A stretch of 64,000 nt of DNA from JAFMJV01 sp963814315 (GTDB lineage Bacteria > Chloroflexota > Limnocylindria > Limnocylindrales > CSP1-4), in NCBI GenBank assembly GCA_963814315.1, contig CAWFCG010000003.1:186001-250000 (forward strand), in the 5' to 3' direction. The notes under the pieces are model-generated. The model was not told the DNA's origin, did not search any database, and saw only the letters and a list, made by a program, of their open reading frames with translations. A program made the translations under genes and the position numbers. Each line of letters begins with the position of its first letter. Positions within the stretch are counted from its first letter, which is position 1. This document shows positions 35,656 through 44,093 of the stretch, one piece after another.

Positions 35656-36585
35656 GTGCCGGTGAACGACACGCACGGGGCATCCGGCCACCACCATCCC
35701 CATCCACCTGGCGATCCCAGCGGTCATCCCCGCATCGGGTTCGTCGGGGCCGGCCGTGTCGCTTGCGCCTTGGGGGTCGCTTTCAGTCGGGCCGGCTGGC
35801 CCGTCACCGCCGTTGCCACCCGAGACCTGGCACACGCGGACCGTTTCGTCGGCCTCGTTGCCGGTGCACGAGCGGTCCACACGGCCGCGTCCATCACCGA
35901 GGAAGCAGACCTGGTCTTCGTGACCGTGCCCGACGATGCCATCGCTGATGTCGCGGCCGAGTTGCGCCTGTATGCCGGCCAGGCCGCCGTGCACACCTCG
36001 GGGGCCCTTGACTCGGGCGTGTTGGGGCCGGCTCGCGCGGCGGGCACGCAGACCGGTTCGTTCCATCCCATGGTCGCCTTTGCCGAGCAGGAGGCCGCCC
36101 TGGCGGCCTTGCCCGATGCGACCATCGCGCTCGAGGGCGATGACGAGCTGGTGGCCCTGCTGGGCCAGCTGGCGCGCGATATCGAGGCCCAGCCGGTGCT
36201 CCTGCCGCCAACCGGCAAAGCCGCCTACCACGCCGCCGCCGTGTTGGCTGGCGGTGGGGTCCTGGGGCTCCTCGACGGTGTCGCCGAGGTCGCCCGCGGT
36301 GCCGGGCTCGATGAGGCCGGCGCACTGGCCATCTACCTGCCGCTCATGCGGCAGGCACTTTCGAACGCTGAGCGGATGGGTATAACCGACGCCTTGACCG
36401 GGCCTTTCGTCCGGGGCGATGTGGGCACTGTGCGGGACCACCTCGCGGTGCTGGCGCGGCTCTCTCCGGGGGCGCTGGAACTCTATCGCGTGACCGCACA
36501 GCGGGAGCTGGCCATGGCGGTGGCGCGCGGGGAGCTGGAGCCAGCCAGGGCGGCGCCGCTGCGCGGCTTGCTCGAAGAGCGATAG
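35656..36585 (+). CDS. Rossmann-like and DUF2520 domain protein
   Basis: After a His/Pro-rich N-terminal tail, the protein has a dinucleotide-binding start (IGFVGAGRVACALGVAFSRA), VFVTVPDDAIADVAAEL and SGALDSGVLGPARAAG, followed by GSFHPMVAFA. It ends in a helical DUF2520 domain (GKAAYHAAAVLAGG, ALTGPFVRGDVGTVRDHLAVL). This is the family of predicted NAD(P)-dependent oxidoreductases often found near pantothenate genes; the substrate is unknown. The start is GTG at 35656, with GTG at 35662 as an alternative. 309 residues. Confidence 0.85.
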   Translation: MPVNDTHGASGHHHPHPPGDPSGHPRIGFVGAGRVACALGVAFSRAGWPVTAVATRDLAHADRFVGLVAGARAVHTAASITEEADLVFVTVPDDAIADVAAELRLYAGQAAVHTSGALDSGVLGPARAAGTQTGSFHPMVAFAEQEAALAALPDATIALEGDDELVALLGQLARDIEAQPVLLPPTGKAAYHAAAVLAGGGVLGLLDGVAEVARGAGLDEAGALAIYLPLMRQALSNAERMGITDALTGPFVRGDVGTVRDHLAVLARLSPGALELYRVTAQRELAMAVARGELEPARAAPLRGLLEER

Positions 36586-36920
36586 GCGGTACCATCGCGG
36601 TATGCAGCGAGGCGTCGGTTCGATCCGGGTGACACACCGAGGGACGCGGTTCGTGTCACCTGCCGGAACGGGACGCCACCCGCATCCGCTGCCACGGGGT
36701 CTGGCCCGCATCGAGCCGCGGGCGCCGCTCGCCGCTGGCGCGACCGCTGAGCGGGATCCACTCGGCGCCGTGCGTCGTTCGGCCCGCAGCCTGACACCGG
36801 ACCGTCCGGCCGCGCCCGCATCGGGTGCGCTCATCCGTCGGTCGTCGATTCGCTGGTCCGCATCGCGCCGGGCGCTTCGCGACCCGCGCTCGTTCCGCGC
36901 GGTACCGCCGCTACGCTGAG
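36586..36920. other. Spacer before the Nudix gene
   Basis: 335 bases without a convincing gene. A frame from 36602 to 36919 is Arg/Pro-rich and looks like a shadow frame. The frame of the Nudix protein is also open upstream of its chosen start, with no conserved sequence. Confidence 0.35.
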
Positions 36921-37391
36921 GTGGCCCGTACCCGGTCGTGGCCCGATCACGAGCTACCGGTCGAGCGGGCTTTTTCCGCTGGTGGCGTGGTGATCCGTGA
37001 CGGCAGTCGCGGGCCTGAGCTGGTGCTCGGCCGGCGCCGACGCGATGGGCGCCGCTCCGCCTGGTCCCTCCCGAAGGGCACGCCGGACGGCGACGAGACA
37101 CCCGAGCAGACCGCCTTGCGTGAAGTCGGTGAAGAGACCGGCCTGCGGGTGTGCATCCTCGATACCATCGGCGACATCCACTACCGCTTCGTCTGCGGTG
37201 GCCGCCGTATCGACAAGACCGTGCAGTACTTCCTGATGGAGCCGACCGGAGGAGACTTCTCGGGTCACGATCATGAGTTTGAGGAGGTGCGCTGGTTCGC
37301 ACTGGAAGAAGCGGAGGCGGTGATGCAGTTCGCGACCGAGCGTGACATCGTCGCGCGCGCCGTTCCCCTGGCCGGCTTGGGCGACCAGTGA
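36921..37391 (+). CDS. Nudix hydrolase
   Basis: The complete Nudix box GTPDGDETPEQTALREVGEE with following TGL fits G-x5-E-x7-REU-x-EE-x-GU. The N-terminus reads ERAFSAGGVVIRDG, typical of the MutT/Ap4A-hydrolase-like group, and SLPKGTPDGDE supports that. GTG at 36921 gives 156 residues and directly precedes the conserved fold. The stop overlaps the gcvT start in GTGA. The substrate is probably a nucleoside polyphosphate, but this is not proven. Confidence 0.9.
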   Translation: MARTRSWPDHELPVERAFSAGGVVIRDGSRGPELVLGRRRRDGRRSAWSLPKGTPDGDETPEQTALREVGEETGLRVCILDTIGDIHYRFVCGGRRIDKTVQYFLMEPTGGDFSGHDHEFEEVRWFALEEAEAVMQFATERDIVARAVPLAGLGDQ

Positions 37392-38488
37392 CCGGCCACC
37401 GCACCGCCCTCTATGGCATCCACGCCGCCCTCGGTGCGCGCTTCACCGAATTCGCCGGCTGGGAGATGCCGGTGCGCTACGGCTCCATCATCGAGGAGCA
37501 CCAAGCGGTCCGCCGGGCGGCCGGCCTGTTCGACCTGTCTCACATGGGTGAGCTTCGCGTCACGGGCCGCGGCGCCGCTGCCGGCCTGGCCGCGTCACTG
37601 GTCACCGACCCTAGGCGGCTGACCGTTGGGCGCGCCGGCTACTCGCTCCTGTGCGCTCCCGATGGTGGGGTCATCGACGACCTCATCGTCTATCGCCTTG
37701 AGCCCGACGCCTTCCTGGTGGTGCCGAACGCCTCCAATCGCGAGGTCGTAGCTGCCGAGCTGGGCGCGCGCCTCGGCGGATATGATGCCGCCCTCGCCGA
37801 CGAGACGAACGCCACCTCGTTGCTGGCCGTCCAGGGTCCCACGGCCCTCGGCATCCTGGCGCAGCTGACGGATCTGCGGCTCGAAGACCTGGGCAACTAC
37901 CGTGCTACGCAAGCGAACGTGGCCGGAATCCCCGCGCTGGTGGCTCGCACGGGCTACACCGGCGAGGACGGCTTCGAGCTGTTCGTCGCTTGGGACGATG
38001 GACCCACGCTCTGGGAGGCGCTCACCGCTGCCGGCGCCACCGCCGGACTACAGCCCTGCGGCCTCGGTGCCCGTGACACGTTGCGGCTGGAGGCGGGCAT
38101 GCCACTGTATGGCCATGAACTCGGCCGCGACACCACGCCCTTCGAGGCCGGTCTGGGCAGGGTCGTCGGGCTCGACCACGAGTTCGTGGGCCGCGTCGCC
38201 CTCGCTGATGCCGACAAGCGTGGCCCCCGCAAGCAACTCATCGGCCTCAGGCTGCGCGATCGCGGAATCGCTCGCGAGGGATATGCTGTCGTACACCCCG
38301 GCGACACCACGCCCATCGGAGTGGTCACCAGCGGCAGTCAATCGCCCACGCTGGGAGTGGGCATCGCCATGGCCTACGTTCCGCCGGTGGACGCCGCCGC
38401 AGGTACCATGCTGGACATCGTCATCCGTGGGAGCGTCGTTCCCGCGGAGGTCGTGCCGTTGCCGTTCTATCGTCGCGCGGGCCGCTAG
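37388..38488 (+). CDS. gcvT: Glycine cleavage system aminomethyltransferase (T protein)
   Basis: GcvT moves the aminomethyl carbon from lipoyl-GcvH to tetrahydrofolate and releases ammonia. The sequence starts RTALYGIHAALGARFTEFAG and contains GLFDLSHMGELRVTG, YTGEDGFELFV, GLGARDTLRLEAGMPLYGHE and GVVTSGSQSPTLGVGIAMAY. All are T-protein signatures. 366 residues, normal length. GTG start in a GTGA overlap with the Nudix gene. First of four glycine cleavage genes. Confidence 0.95.
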   Translation: MTGHRTALYGIHAALGARFTEFAGWEMPVRYGSIIEEHQAVRRAAGLFDLSHMGELRVTGRGAAAGLAASLVTDPRRLTVGRAGYSLLCAPDGGVIDDLIVYRLEPDAFLVVPNASNREVVAAELGARLGGYDAALADETNATSLLAVQGPTALGILAQLTDLRLEDLGNYRATQANVAGIPALVARTGYTGEDGFELFVAWDDGPTLWEALTAAGATAGLQPCGLGARDTLRLEAGMPLYGHELGRDTTPFEAGLGRVVGLDHEFVGRVALADADKRGPRKQLIGLRLRDRGIAREGYAVVHPGDTTPIGVVTSGSQSPTLGVGIAMAYVPPVDAAAGTMLDIVIRGSVVPAEVVPLPFYRRAGR

Positions 38489-38554
38489 GCCCCGCGAGAC
38501 TCATGGCCTGCCGCGCGTTCGCAGGCCCAGGCTGATCGCTGGAGGGACTCTGAC

Positions 38555-38935
38555 GTGGATCTACCGCAGACGCTGCGCTACTCCAAGGACCACGAGTGGC
38601 TGCGCACCGAGGATGCGGAGGGTGTCGTCGGTATCACCGCGTATGCCGCCGATGAAATGGGAGATGTGGTGTTCGTGGAGTTGCCTGAGATCGGTCGCAA
38701 GCTGCAGAAGGATGAGTCCTTCGGCGTCATCGAATCGGTGAAGACCGCCAGCGACCTCAACGCGCCGGTGGCGGGTGAGGTCATCGCCACCAATGAGGCC
38801 CTCGTCGACGAGCCCGAGCTGGTCAACAGCGATTCCTACGATGGGGGCTGGATGGTGCGCCTGCGCCTGGCTGACGCCGAGGCCGGCTCCGAGCTCATGG
38901 ACGCCGCCGCCTACAGCGAGTCGATCGGCAGCTGA
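38555..38935 (+). CDS. gcvH: Glycine cleavage system H protein
   Basis: GcvH is the lipoyl shuttle of the complex. The 126-residue protein reads LRYSKDHEWLRTED, VGITAYAADEMGDVVFVELP and GVIESVKTASDLNAPVAGEV, with the lipoylated Lys63 in SVKTASD. GTG at 38555 follows GGAGGG. It lies 66 bases after gcvT and 4 bases before gcvPA. Confidence 0.97.
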   Translation: MDLPQTLRYSKDHEWLRTEDAEGVVGITAYAADEMGDVVFVELPEIGRKLQKDESFGVIESVKTASDLNAPVAGEVIATNEALVDEPELVNSDSYDGGWMVRLRLADAEAGSELMDAAAYSESIGS

Positions 38936-38939
38936 CGGC

Positions 38940-40289
38940 GTGGTCTATGGCCCCCACACTCCCGCCGACCGTGAGCGGATGCTCGCGGCGCTCCGGATCG
39001 ATTCGATCGAGCAGCTCTTCACCGACATCCCGCCGGCGGTTCGGGCTGCCGACCTGGCATTGCCGGGGCCGGTCTCGGAACTGACGCTGGCCCATGAGCT
39101 GACCTCGCTCGCCTCGCGTAACCGGGTGGACCTGGTCTCCTTCCTGGGCGCGGGCGTCTATCGCCACCACATCCCCGCGACGGTGGATGCGGTCCTCTCG
39201 CGCGGCGAGTTCTACACGGCCTACACGCCCTACCAACCTGAGATCAGCCAGGGCACGCTGCAAGCCATCTATGAGTTCCAATCGCTCATCGCGGAGCTCA
39301 CCGGACTGCCCGTGGTTTCCGCCTCGCACTATGACGGTGCCGCCGCCACCGCGGAGGCGGCATTGATGACGGTGCGAGCTACCCGCCGTGACCGGGTGCT
39401 CATCAGTCGCGCCGTCCACCGGCACTACATCGACACGGCGCGGACCTACTTCGCCCCCGGCAGTCGCGAGATCGAGGAGCTACCGACCGCGCCGGATGGC
39501 ACCACCGACCTGGCCGCCTTGGAGGCCGCCCTGGCCGAGCCTGGACGAGCCGTGGCTGGTGTCATCATGGGCCAGCCCAACGCCTTCGGCCTGCTGGAGC
39601 CCATGGCCGACGCGGCTGAGCTTGCCCACGCCGCCGGCTCGCTGTTCGTGGCCGTGGTGGAACCGGTGTCACTGGCCGTGCTGGCGCCGCCTGGCGACTA
39701 TGGCGCTGATATCGCCGTGGGGGAGGGGCAGCCGCTGGGCATCGCGCAACAGTTCGGGGGTCCCTACCTGGGCCTGCTGGCCGCGAGCCAGCCGTTGCTG
39801 CGCCAGGTCCCCGGACGGCTGGTGGGTCGCACCTCGGATGTCGATGGGCGCCGTGGCTTCGTCATGACCTTGCGTGCGCGAGAACAAGACATCCGTCGTG
39901 ACAAGGCAGCCAGCAATATCTGCACCAATCAGGCGCTGTGCGCGCTGGCGGCGACGGCGTACCTCGCGACCCTGGGACCGCACGGACTGCGCGATGTCGC
40001 GGCCGGCGGCGTGGCTGCCGCGACGCGGCTGGAAACGGCGCTCGCGGTGGCCGGCTTCGGGCGGGTCCACCAAGCGCCCTACTTCAACGAGTTCGCTGTG
40101 CGCGTGCCGGATGCCTCCCGTGTCCATGCCGCTCTGCTCGAGCGAGGTGTGTTGGCGGGCCTGCCGCTGGCTGTCTGGTACCCCGATGATCCCGAGTTGA
40201 CCGATGCGCTGCTGCTCTGCGCCACCGAGCTGACGACCGATGCGGACATCGAGCGTCTCGTCGAGGGCCTCACCGAGGTGGTGGCGTGA
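38940..40289 (+). CDS. gcvPA: Glycine dehydrogenase (decarboxylating) subunit 1
   Basis: This is the N-terminal half of the PLP-dependent P protein, here a separate subunit as in many thermophiles and Gram-positive bacteria. Motifs: YGPHTPADRERMLAAL, FLGAGVYRHHIP, FYTAYTPYQPEISQGTLQAI, SHYDGAAATAEAALM and NICTNQALCALAATAYLA. The frame is open upstream, but GTG at 38940 is 4 bases after gcvH and gives 449 residues, the standard length. It overlaps gcvPB in GTGA. Confidence 0.95.
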   Translation: MVYGPHTPADRERMLAALRIDSIEQLFTDIPPAVRAADLALPGPVSELTLAHELTSLASRNRVDLVSFLGAGVYRHHIPATVDAVLSRGEFYTAYTPYQPEISQGTLQAIYEFQSLIAELTGLPVVSASHYDGAAATAEAALMTVRATRRDRVLISRAVHRHYIDTARTYFAPGSREIEELPTAPDGTTDLAALEAALAEPGRAVAGVIMGQPNAFGLLEPMADAAELAHAAGSLFVAVVEPVSLAVLAPPGDYGADIAVGEGQPLGIAQQFGGPYLGLLAASQPLLRQVPGRLVGRTSDVDGRRGFVMTLRAREQDIRRDKAASNICTNQALCALAATAYLATLGPHGLRDVAAGGVAAATRLETALAVAGFGRVHQAPYFNEFAVRVPDASRVHAALLERGVLAGLPLAVWYPDDPELTDALLLCATELTTDADIERLVEGLTEVVA

Positions 40290-41848
40290 CCGAGCCGCAT
40301 CTCGCCACCAACCGCCCTGGCCCGATCCTGGTGCCGCAGAACGCGCGCCGATCGGCGGTTGGGCCGGACCTGCAACCGACGCTTGCGGAGCTGCATGCTC
40401 CGGGTCGCTCCTCCTTCAAGGTGCCCCACGTTCGGCCTGATGCGCTCGACCGTCTGCCGGCCGACCAGCGTCGTGCCTCGCTTCCGGGGCTGCCCGAGAT
40501 CGACGAGCCTACGGTGGTCCACCATTTCACGCGCCTCTCGCACCTCAACTACTCGGTCGATGGCGGCATGTACCCATTGGGCTCCTGCACCATGAAGTAC
40601 AACCCCAAGATCAACGAATGGGCGGCACGCCTGCCCGGTTTCGCGGCGCTGCATCCGCTGGCGCCAGACGCGCTGGCGCAGGGCACCCTCCAGCTGATGT
40701 GGAGCCTGCAGCAGCAGCTGGCAGAGATCGGCGGATTCGCACAGGTCTCGTTGCAGCCGGCGGCGGGTGCCCAGGGTGAGCTCACCGGCATGCTCGTCAT
40801 CCGTGCCTATCACCTGGCGCGCGGTGACGTCGAGCGCGACCAGGTCATCGTGCCCGACTCGTCCCATGGCACCAATCCCGCCACCGCCTCCATGGCCGGC
40901 TACAAGACGGTGACCATCACGTCCGGCCCGGACGGCATGGTTGACATCGTCGCCCTTCGGGAGGCGCTTGGCCCGCGCACCGCAGCGGTGATGCTGACCA
41001 ACCCCTCCACCCTGGGCCTCTTCGAGCACCACGTGGTGGAGCTGCTCGACGAGGTCCATGGGGCGGGCGCCCTGGCCTATATGGATGGCGCCAACATGAA
41101 CGCGGTCCTGGGCTACTTCCGGCCCGGCGAGGCTGGCTTCGATGTGATGCACTTCAACCTCCACAAGACGTTCGCCACGCCGCACGGTGGCGGTGGGCCC
41201 GGTGCCGGCCCGATCGCGGTGGCCGAGCACCTGGTGCCCTACCTGCCGCAGCCGCTGGTGGTCCGTGAGCCCGATGGCAGCTGCCGTCTGGAGCGCCTCG
41301 GCGAGCGACCCGAGTCCATCGGTCGGATGCGCGCCTATCACGGCAGTGTCGGCGTCCTGGTCCGAGCCTTCGCCTATATCCGTGCGCACGGCGGCAGCGG
41401 CCTGCGGCAGGTCAGCGAGGACGCGGTGCTGGCCGCCAACTACCTGCGAAACCGGGTCGGTGAGGCCTACCAGCTGCCATACCCGGGCCCCTGCAAGCAC
41501 GAGTTCGTGGCCAGCGCGGCTGTCATCAAGGCCGCCACTGGCGTACGCACCTACGACATCGCCAAGCGGCTCATCGACCACGGCTACCACCCGCCTACCA
41601 TCTACTTCCCGCTCATCGTCGATGAGTGCCTGCTCATCGAGCCTACCGAGACCGAGTCGCTCGAGACGCTCGACGCCTTCGCCGACGCCCTCATCGAAGT
41701 CGCCCGTGAGGCATATGACGACCCGGGGCTGCTGACGGGCGCGCCGCATGACACACCCGTGCGCCGGCTCGACGAGACCGCCGCCGCCCGCGACCCGGAC
41801 CTGCGCTGGGAGCCGCTGCCCGGTGCCGATAGGCCATGCCCGCCGTGA
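40286..41848 (+). CDS. gcvPB: Glycine dehydrogenase (decarboxylating) subunit 2
   Basis: This is the PLP-bearing half of the P protein. It contains NYSVDGGMYPLGSCTMKYNP, PDSSHGTNPATASMAGY and the PLP lysine in HFNLHKTFATPHGGGGPG (Lys294). It also has KHEFVASAAVIK and GYHPPTIYFPLIV. 520 residues, about 30 longer than common because of a Pro/Arg/Asp-rich C-terminal tail. With gcvPA, gcvH and gcvT it forms a full glycine cleavage operon, lacking only the shared L protein. The final 13 bases overlap the next gene in another frame. Confidence 0.96.
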   Translation: MTEPHLATNRPGPILVPQNARRSAVGPDLQPTLAELHAPGRSSFKVPHVRPDALDRLPADQRRASLPGLPEIDEPTVVHHFTRLSHLNYSVDGGMYPLGSCTMKYNPKINEWAARLPGFAALHPLAPDALAQGTLQLMWSLQQQLAEIGGFAQVSLQPAAGAQGELTGMLVIRAYHLARGDVERDQVIVPDSSHGTNPATASMAGYKTVTITSGPDGMVDIVALREALGPRTAAVMLTNPSTLGLFEHHVVELLDEVHGAGALAYMDGANMNAVLGYFRPGEAGFDVMHFNLHKTFATPHGGGGPGAGPIAVAEHLVPYLPQPLVVREPDGSCRLERLGERPESIGRMRAYHGSVGVLVRAFAYIRAHGGSGLRQVSEDAVLAANYLRNRVGEAYQLPYPGPCKHEFVASAAVIKAATGVRTYDIAKRLIDHGYHPPTIYFPLIVDECLLIEPTETESLETLDAFADALIEVAREAYDDPGLLTGAPHDTPVRRLDETAAARDPDLRWEPLPGADRPCPP

Positions 41849-43869
41849 GCCTGCGTCACCGCCTGCAGCCGCCGGGGTTGGCGCTGGCGGGTCTACTGCT
41901 GGTCAGTGCCTGCCTGGCCGATCCCTCGCCCACAGCGGTGCCCAGCCCGGAATCCATCATGGTGCCGCCGCCCACCACGGAGCCCACGCCTTCGCCGACA
42001 CCGGAGCTGCGGGCAGCAGCGGACGACACGCTGGTGGTGATGGCACCTGACTACCCCACGCGCCTCTTGCCCAGTGACAACCTCAACGCCACCGAACGCC
42101 TCCTTGTCGACGTGCTCTATGACCCGCTGTACCGGCTGGATGCGCAGCAGCGACCCGTGCCCGAGCTGGCCAAGGAGCTGCCGCAGATCAGCGACGATGG
42201 CCTGACATGGACGATCCCCATCAAGTCCGACGCCCGATTCCACAGTGGTGCCAAGCTCAAGGCCGACGACGTCACATTCTCCTTGAGGATGGCGGCCTCG
42301 CCATCCTGTCCGCTCGGGCGCAACCTGTGTGAGACCGTGCGCACCTATCTCGACGGCGATCCCCAGCGTGATGGCGGCGTCGTCACGCTCAAGCTCACCG
42401 AACCGTATGCGCCGTTCCTGACCGAGGCGCTGGGCCAGCTGCCGATCCTCAGTGAGGACGATGTCAAGGCCGCCACCGGTGAGCTCATCGCTGCTGCCGA
42501 CCGCCTCAACGAGAACCGACCGGACAGCGTCATCAGCAGCATCACCGAGCAGACCCTGCGCGATATGTGTCTGGAGGACGAGCCGCCCGATGGCTGCCTG
42601 CTGCGTGACCATCGTGACGAGCTGGAGCGCCTCTTCACCCGGGCGCGCATCGATCTGCCGCCACAAGCTCCCTACATGGACCCCAGTGGCTTGTTCGACG
42701 AAGATGCCTACCTGGGCGATCTGCTCAACCGGCTGGAGGCCCTGGCGCAGGTCTTCAGCAGCCAGGCGAGCGACAAGATCTCGGCGGCGCTGGGTCTGCT
42801 CGACGCCACCGTGAAGCCGTTCGGTGGCGGGCCATACGAACTGGTCAGCATCGAGGAGGATGGCACGTACATCCTCAAAGCCAACCCCAACCACACACGC
42901 AGCGCTCCACAGATCGAACACCTGGAGGTGCGTATCGAGCGTGACCCCTCGGTGGCCACGACACGACTGCTGACCGGCGAGGCCGACTGGATCCTGCAGA
43001 GCACCGCGGAGCAGTCGGAGATCATCGATGCCGCCCCCGGCTTCGAGGCCGCGCCGCGGCCTATCGATACGCAGTTCGGCGTCCTCTTCAACGTTCGCCC
43101 CGATCGCGTCTACTTCGACCTCGACACGCGTCGGGCATTCGTGCTCTGCATCGACCAGCAGGGGCTGGCCACGGCGCTCGATGCCGAACGTGATATCGCC
43201 GCGACGCCATACACGGCCTCGTCCTGGGCGCGTCCGGAGGCGGCCATCCACGAACGTGACGTGGCTGCTGCGAATGCGCTGCTCGATGCCGGCGGCTGGC
43301 CCATGGCCACCGACGGCGTGCGGGTGCGTCAGGACGGTACCCGACTCTCGACCACCATCGCGGTGCGACCCAGCAGCGTCGATCTCTTCACCTTCGCCAA
43401 CCAGGCTGCCGAGCAACTCCGTGATTGCGGCATCGAACTCATCGTCGAGGAACTCGATCTCACCGGAGACACCATGCTCAACCAGCTGCGCTGGCCGAAT
43501 GACTTCGACACCCTGCTCTGGTTGCGCCGCCTGGGACCTGATCCCGACAGCGCCGTGCGTGCCTTCGAGTCCTCACGCATCACCACGGAGGACAACGTCG
43601 CCGATGAGAACCCCAGCGGCTTCACCTCGGAGCTGGTCGACTTCTGGGTGGCGTCGGCCCGCGACACATACGATGAGGCCGAGCGCGCCACGGCCTATGC
43701 CCAGGTGCAGGCCGAACTGGAGAAGCTCGTTCCGTATTGGCCGCTGTGGTACGAATCCACCATCAGCGCCGTCTCCTCGCGCCTGAGCGGCCCGGGTGGT
43801 CCCATCGACCCTTCCGCCGCACGCTACGACTGGGACATCTCGAGCTGGTCGCTCGAGCCGGCCGGATGA
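41836..43869 (+). CDS. Peptide ABC transporter substrate-binding lipoprotein
   Basis: The 677-residue family-5 solute-binding protein has a lipoprotein signal (LLLVSAC, lipidated Cys26) and a Pro/Thr-rich linker. The domain follows in canonical order: DTLVVMAPDYP, LVDVLYDPLYRLDAQQRPVP, DGLTWTIPIKSDARFHSGAK, a central lobe with FGGGPYELVSIEEDGTYIL, and FDTLLWLRRLGPDPDSAVRA near the end. It includes an extra helical insert of about 100 residues after the first lobe, shared with the next binding protein. It begins inside gcvPB and is followed by a second binding protein with its own promoter. Confidence 0.9.
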   Translation: MPAVSLRHRLQPPGLALAGLLLVSACLADPSPTAVPSPESIMVPPPTTEPTPSPTPELRAAADDTLVVMAPDYPTRLLPSDNLNATERLLVDVLYDPLYRLDAQQRPVPELAKELPQISDDGLTWTIPIKSDARFHSGAKLKADDVTFSLRMAASPSCPLGRNLCETVRTYLDGDPQRDGGVVTLKLTEPYAPFLTEALGQLPILSEDDVKAATGELIAAADRLNENRPDSVISSITEQTLRDMCLEDEPPDGCLLRDHRDELERLFTRARIDLPPQAPYMDPSGLFDEDAYLGDLLNRLEALAQVFSSQASDKISAALGLLDATVKPFGGGPYELVSIEEDGTYILKANPNHTRSAPQIEHLEVRIERDPSVATTRLLTGEADWILQSTAEQSEIIDAAPGFEAAPRPIDTQFGVLFNVRPDRVYFDLDTRRAFVLCIDQQGLATALDAERDIAATPYTASSWARPEAAIHERDVAAANALLDAGGWPMATDGVRVRQDGTRLSTTIAVRPSSVDLFTFANQAAEQLRDCGIELIVEELDLTGDTMLNQLRWPNDFDTLLWLRRLGPDPDSAVRAFESSRITTEDNVADENPSGFTSELVDFWVASARDTYDEAERATAYAQVQAELEKLVPYWPLWYESTISAVSSRLSGPGGPIDPSAARYDWDISSWSLEPAG

Positions 43870-43933
43870 CGACCGTCGTGACCGGTAATTGAGTGGCACG
43901 GCCGCGTGTCGATCACCCGGACGACCGGACACG

Positions 43934-43961
43934 GTAGACCCGAACGTGGAGGGTCTATACA
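43934..43961 (+). promoter_or_regulatory. Candidate promoter of the second binding-protein gene
   Basis: TATACA at 43956-43961 is a good -10. GTAGAC at 43934 is a weak -35 with 16-base spacing. It lies 133 bases before the start codon, in the spacer between the two binding-protein genes. Confidence 0.45.
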
Positions 43962-44093
43962 ATCCAACTGCATGCGGCCCATCCACGGGAGACGTGCCAC
44001 TGCGTACGCGGCTCGGGGGATGGCAGCAGTAGAGATCAGATCGCGATCCTCGTCACCCCGGCGGGGACGCTCAACAAAGGAGGGAACTCACTG

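Noticed and set aside
36602..36919. 105-codon frame before the Nudix gene
   Set aside because: Arg/Pro/Ser-rich, no ribosome site worth noting and no motif; treated as spacer.
35641..37404. 587-codon reverse-strand open frame across the DUF2520 and Nudix genes
   Set aside because: Arg/Pro/Ser-rich and antisense to two well supported genes; composition of a shadow frame.
41893..43416. 507-codon frame antisense to the binding protein at 41836
   Set aside because: Fully opposite a clear family-5 binding protein, with no conserved motif of its own.
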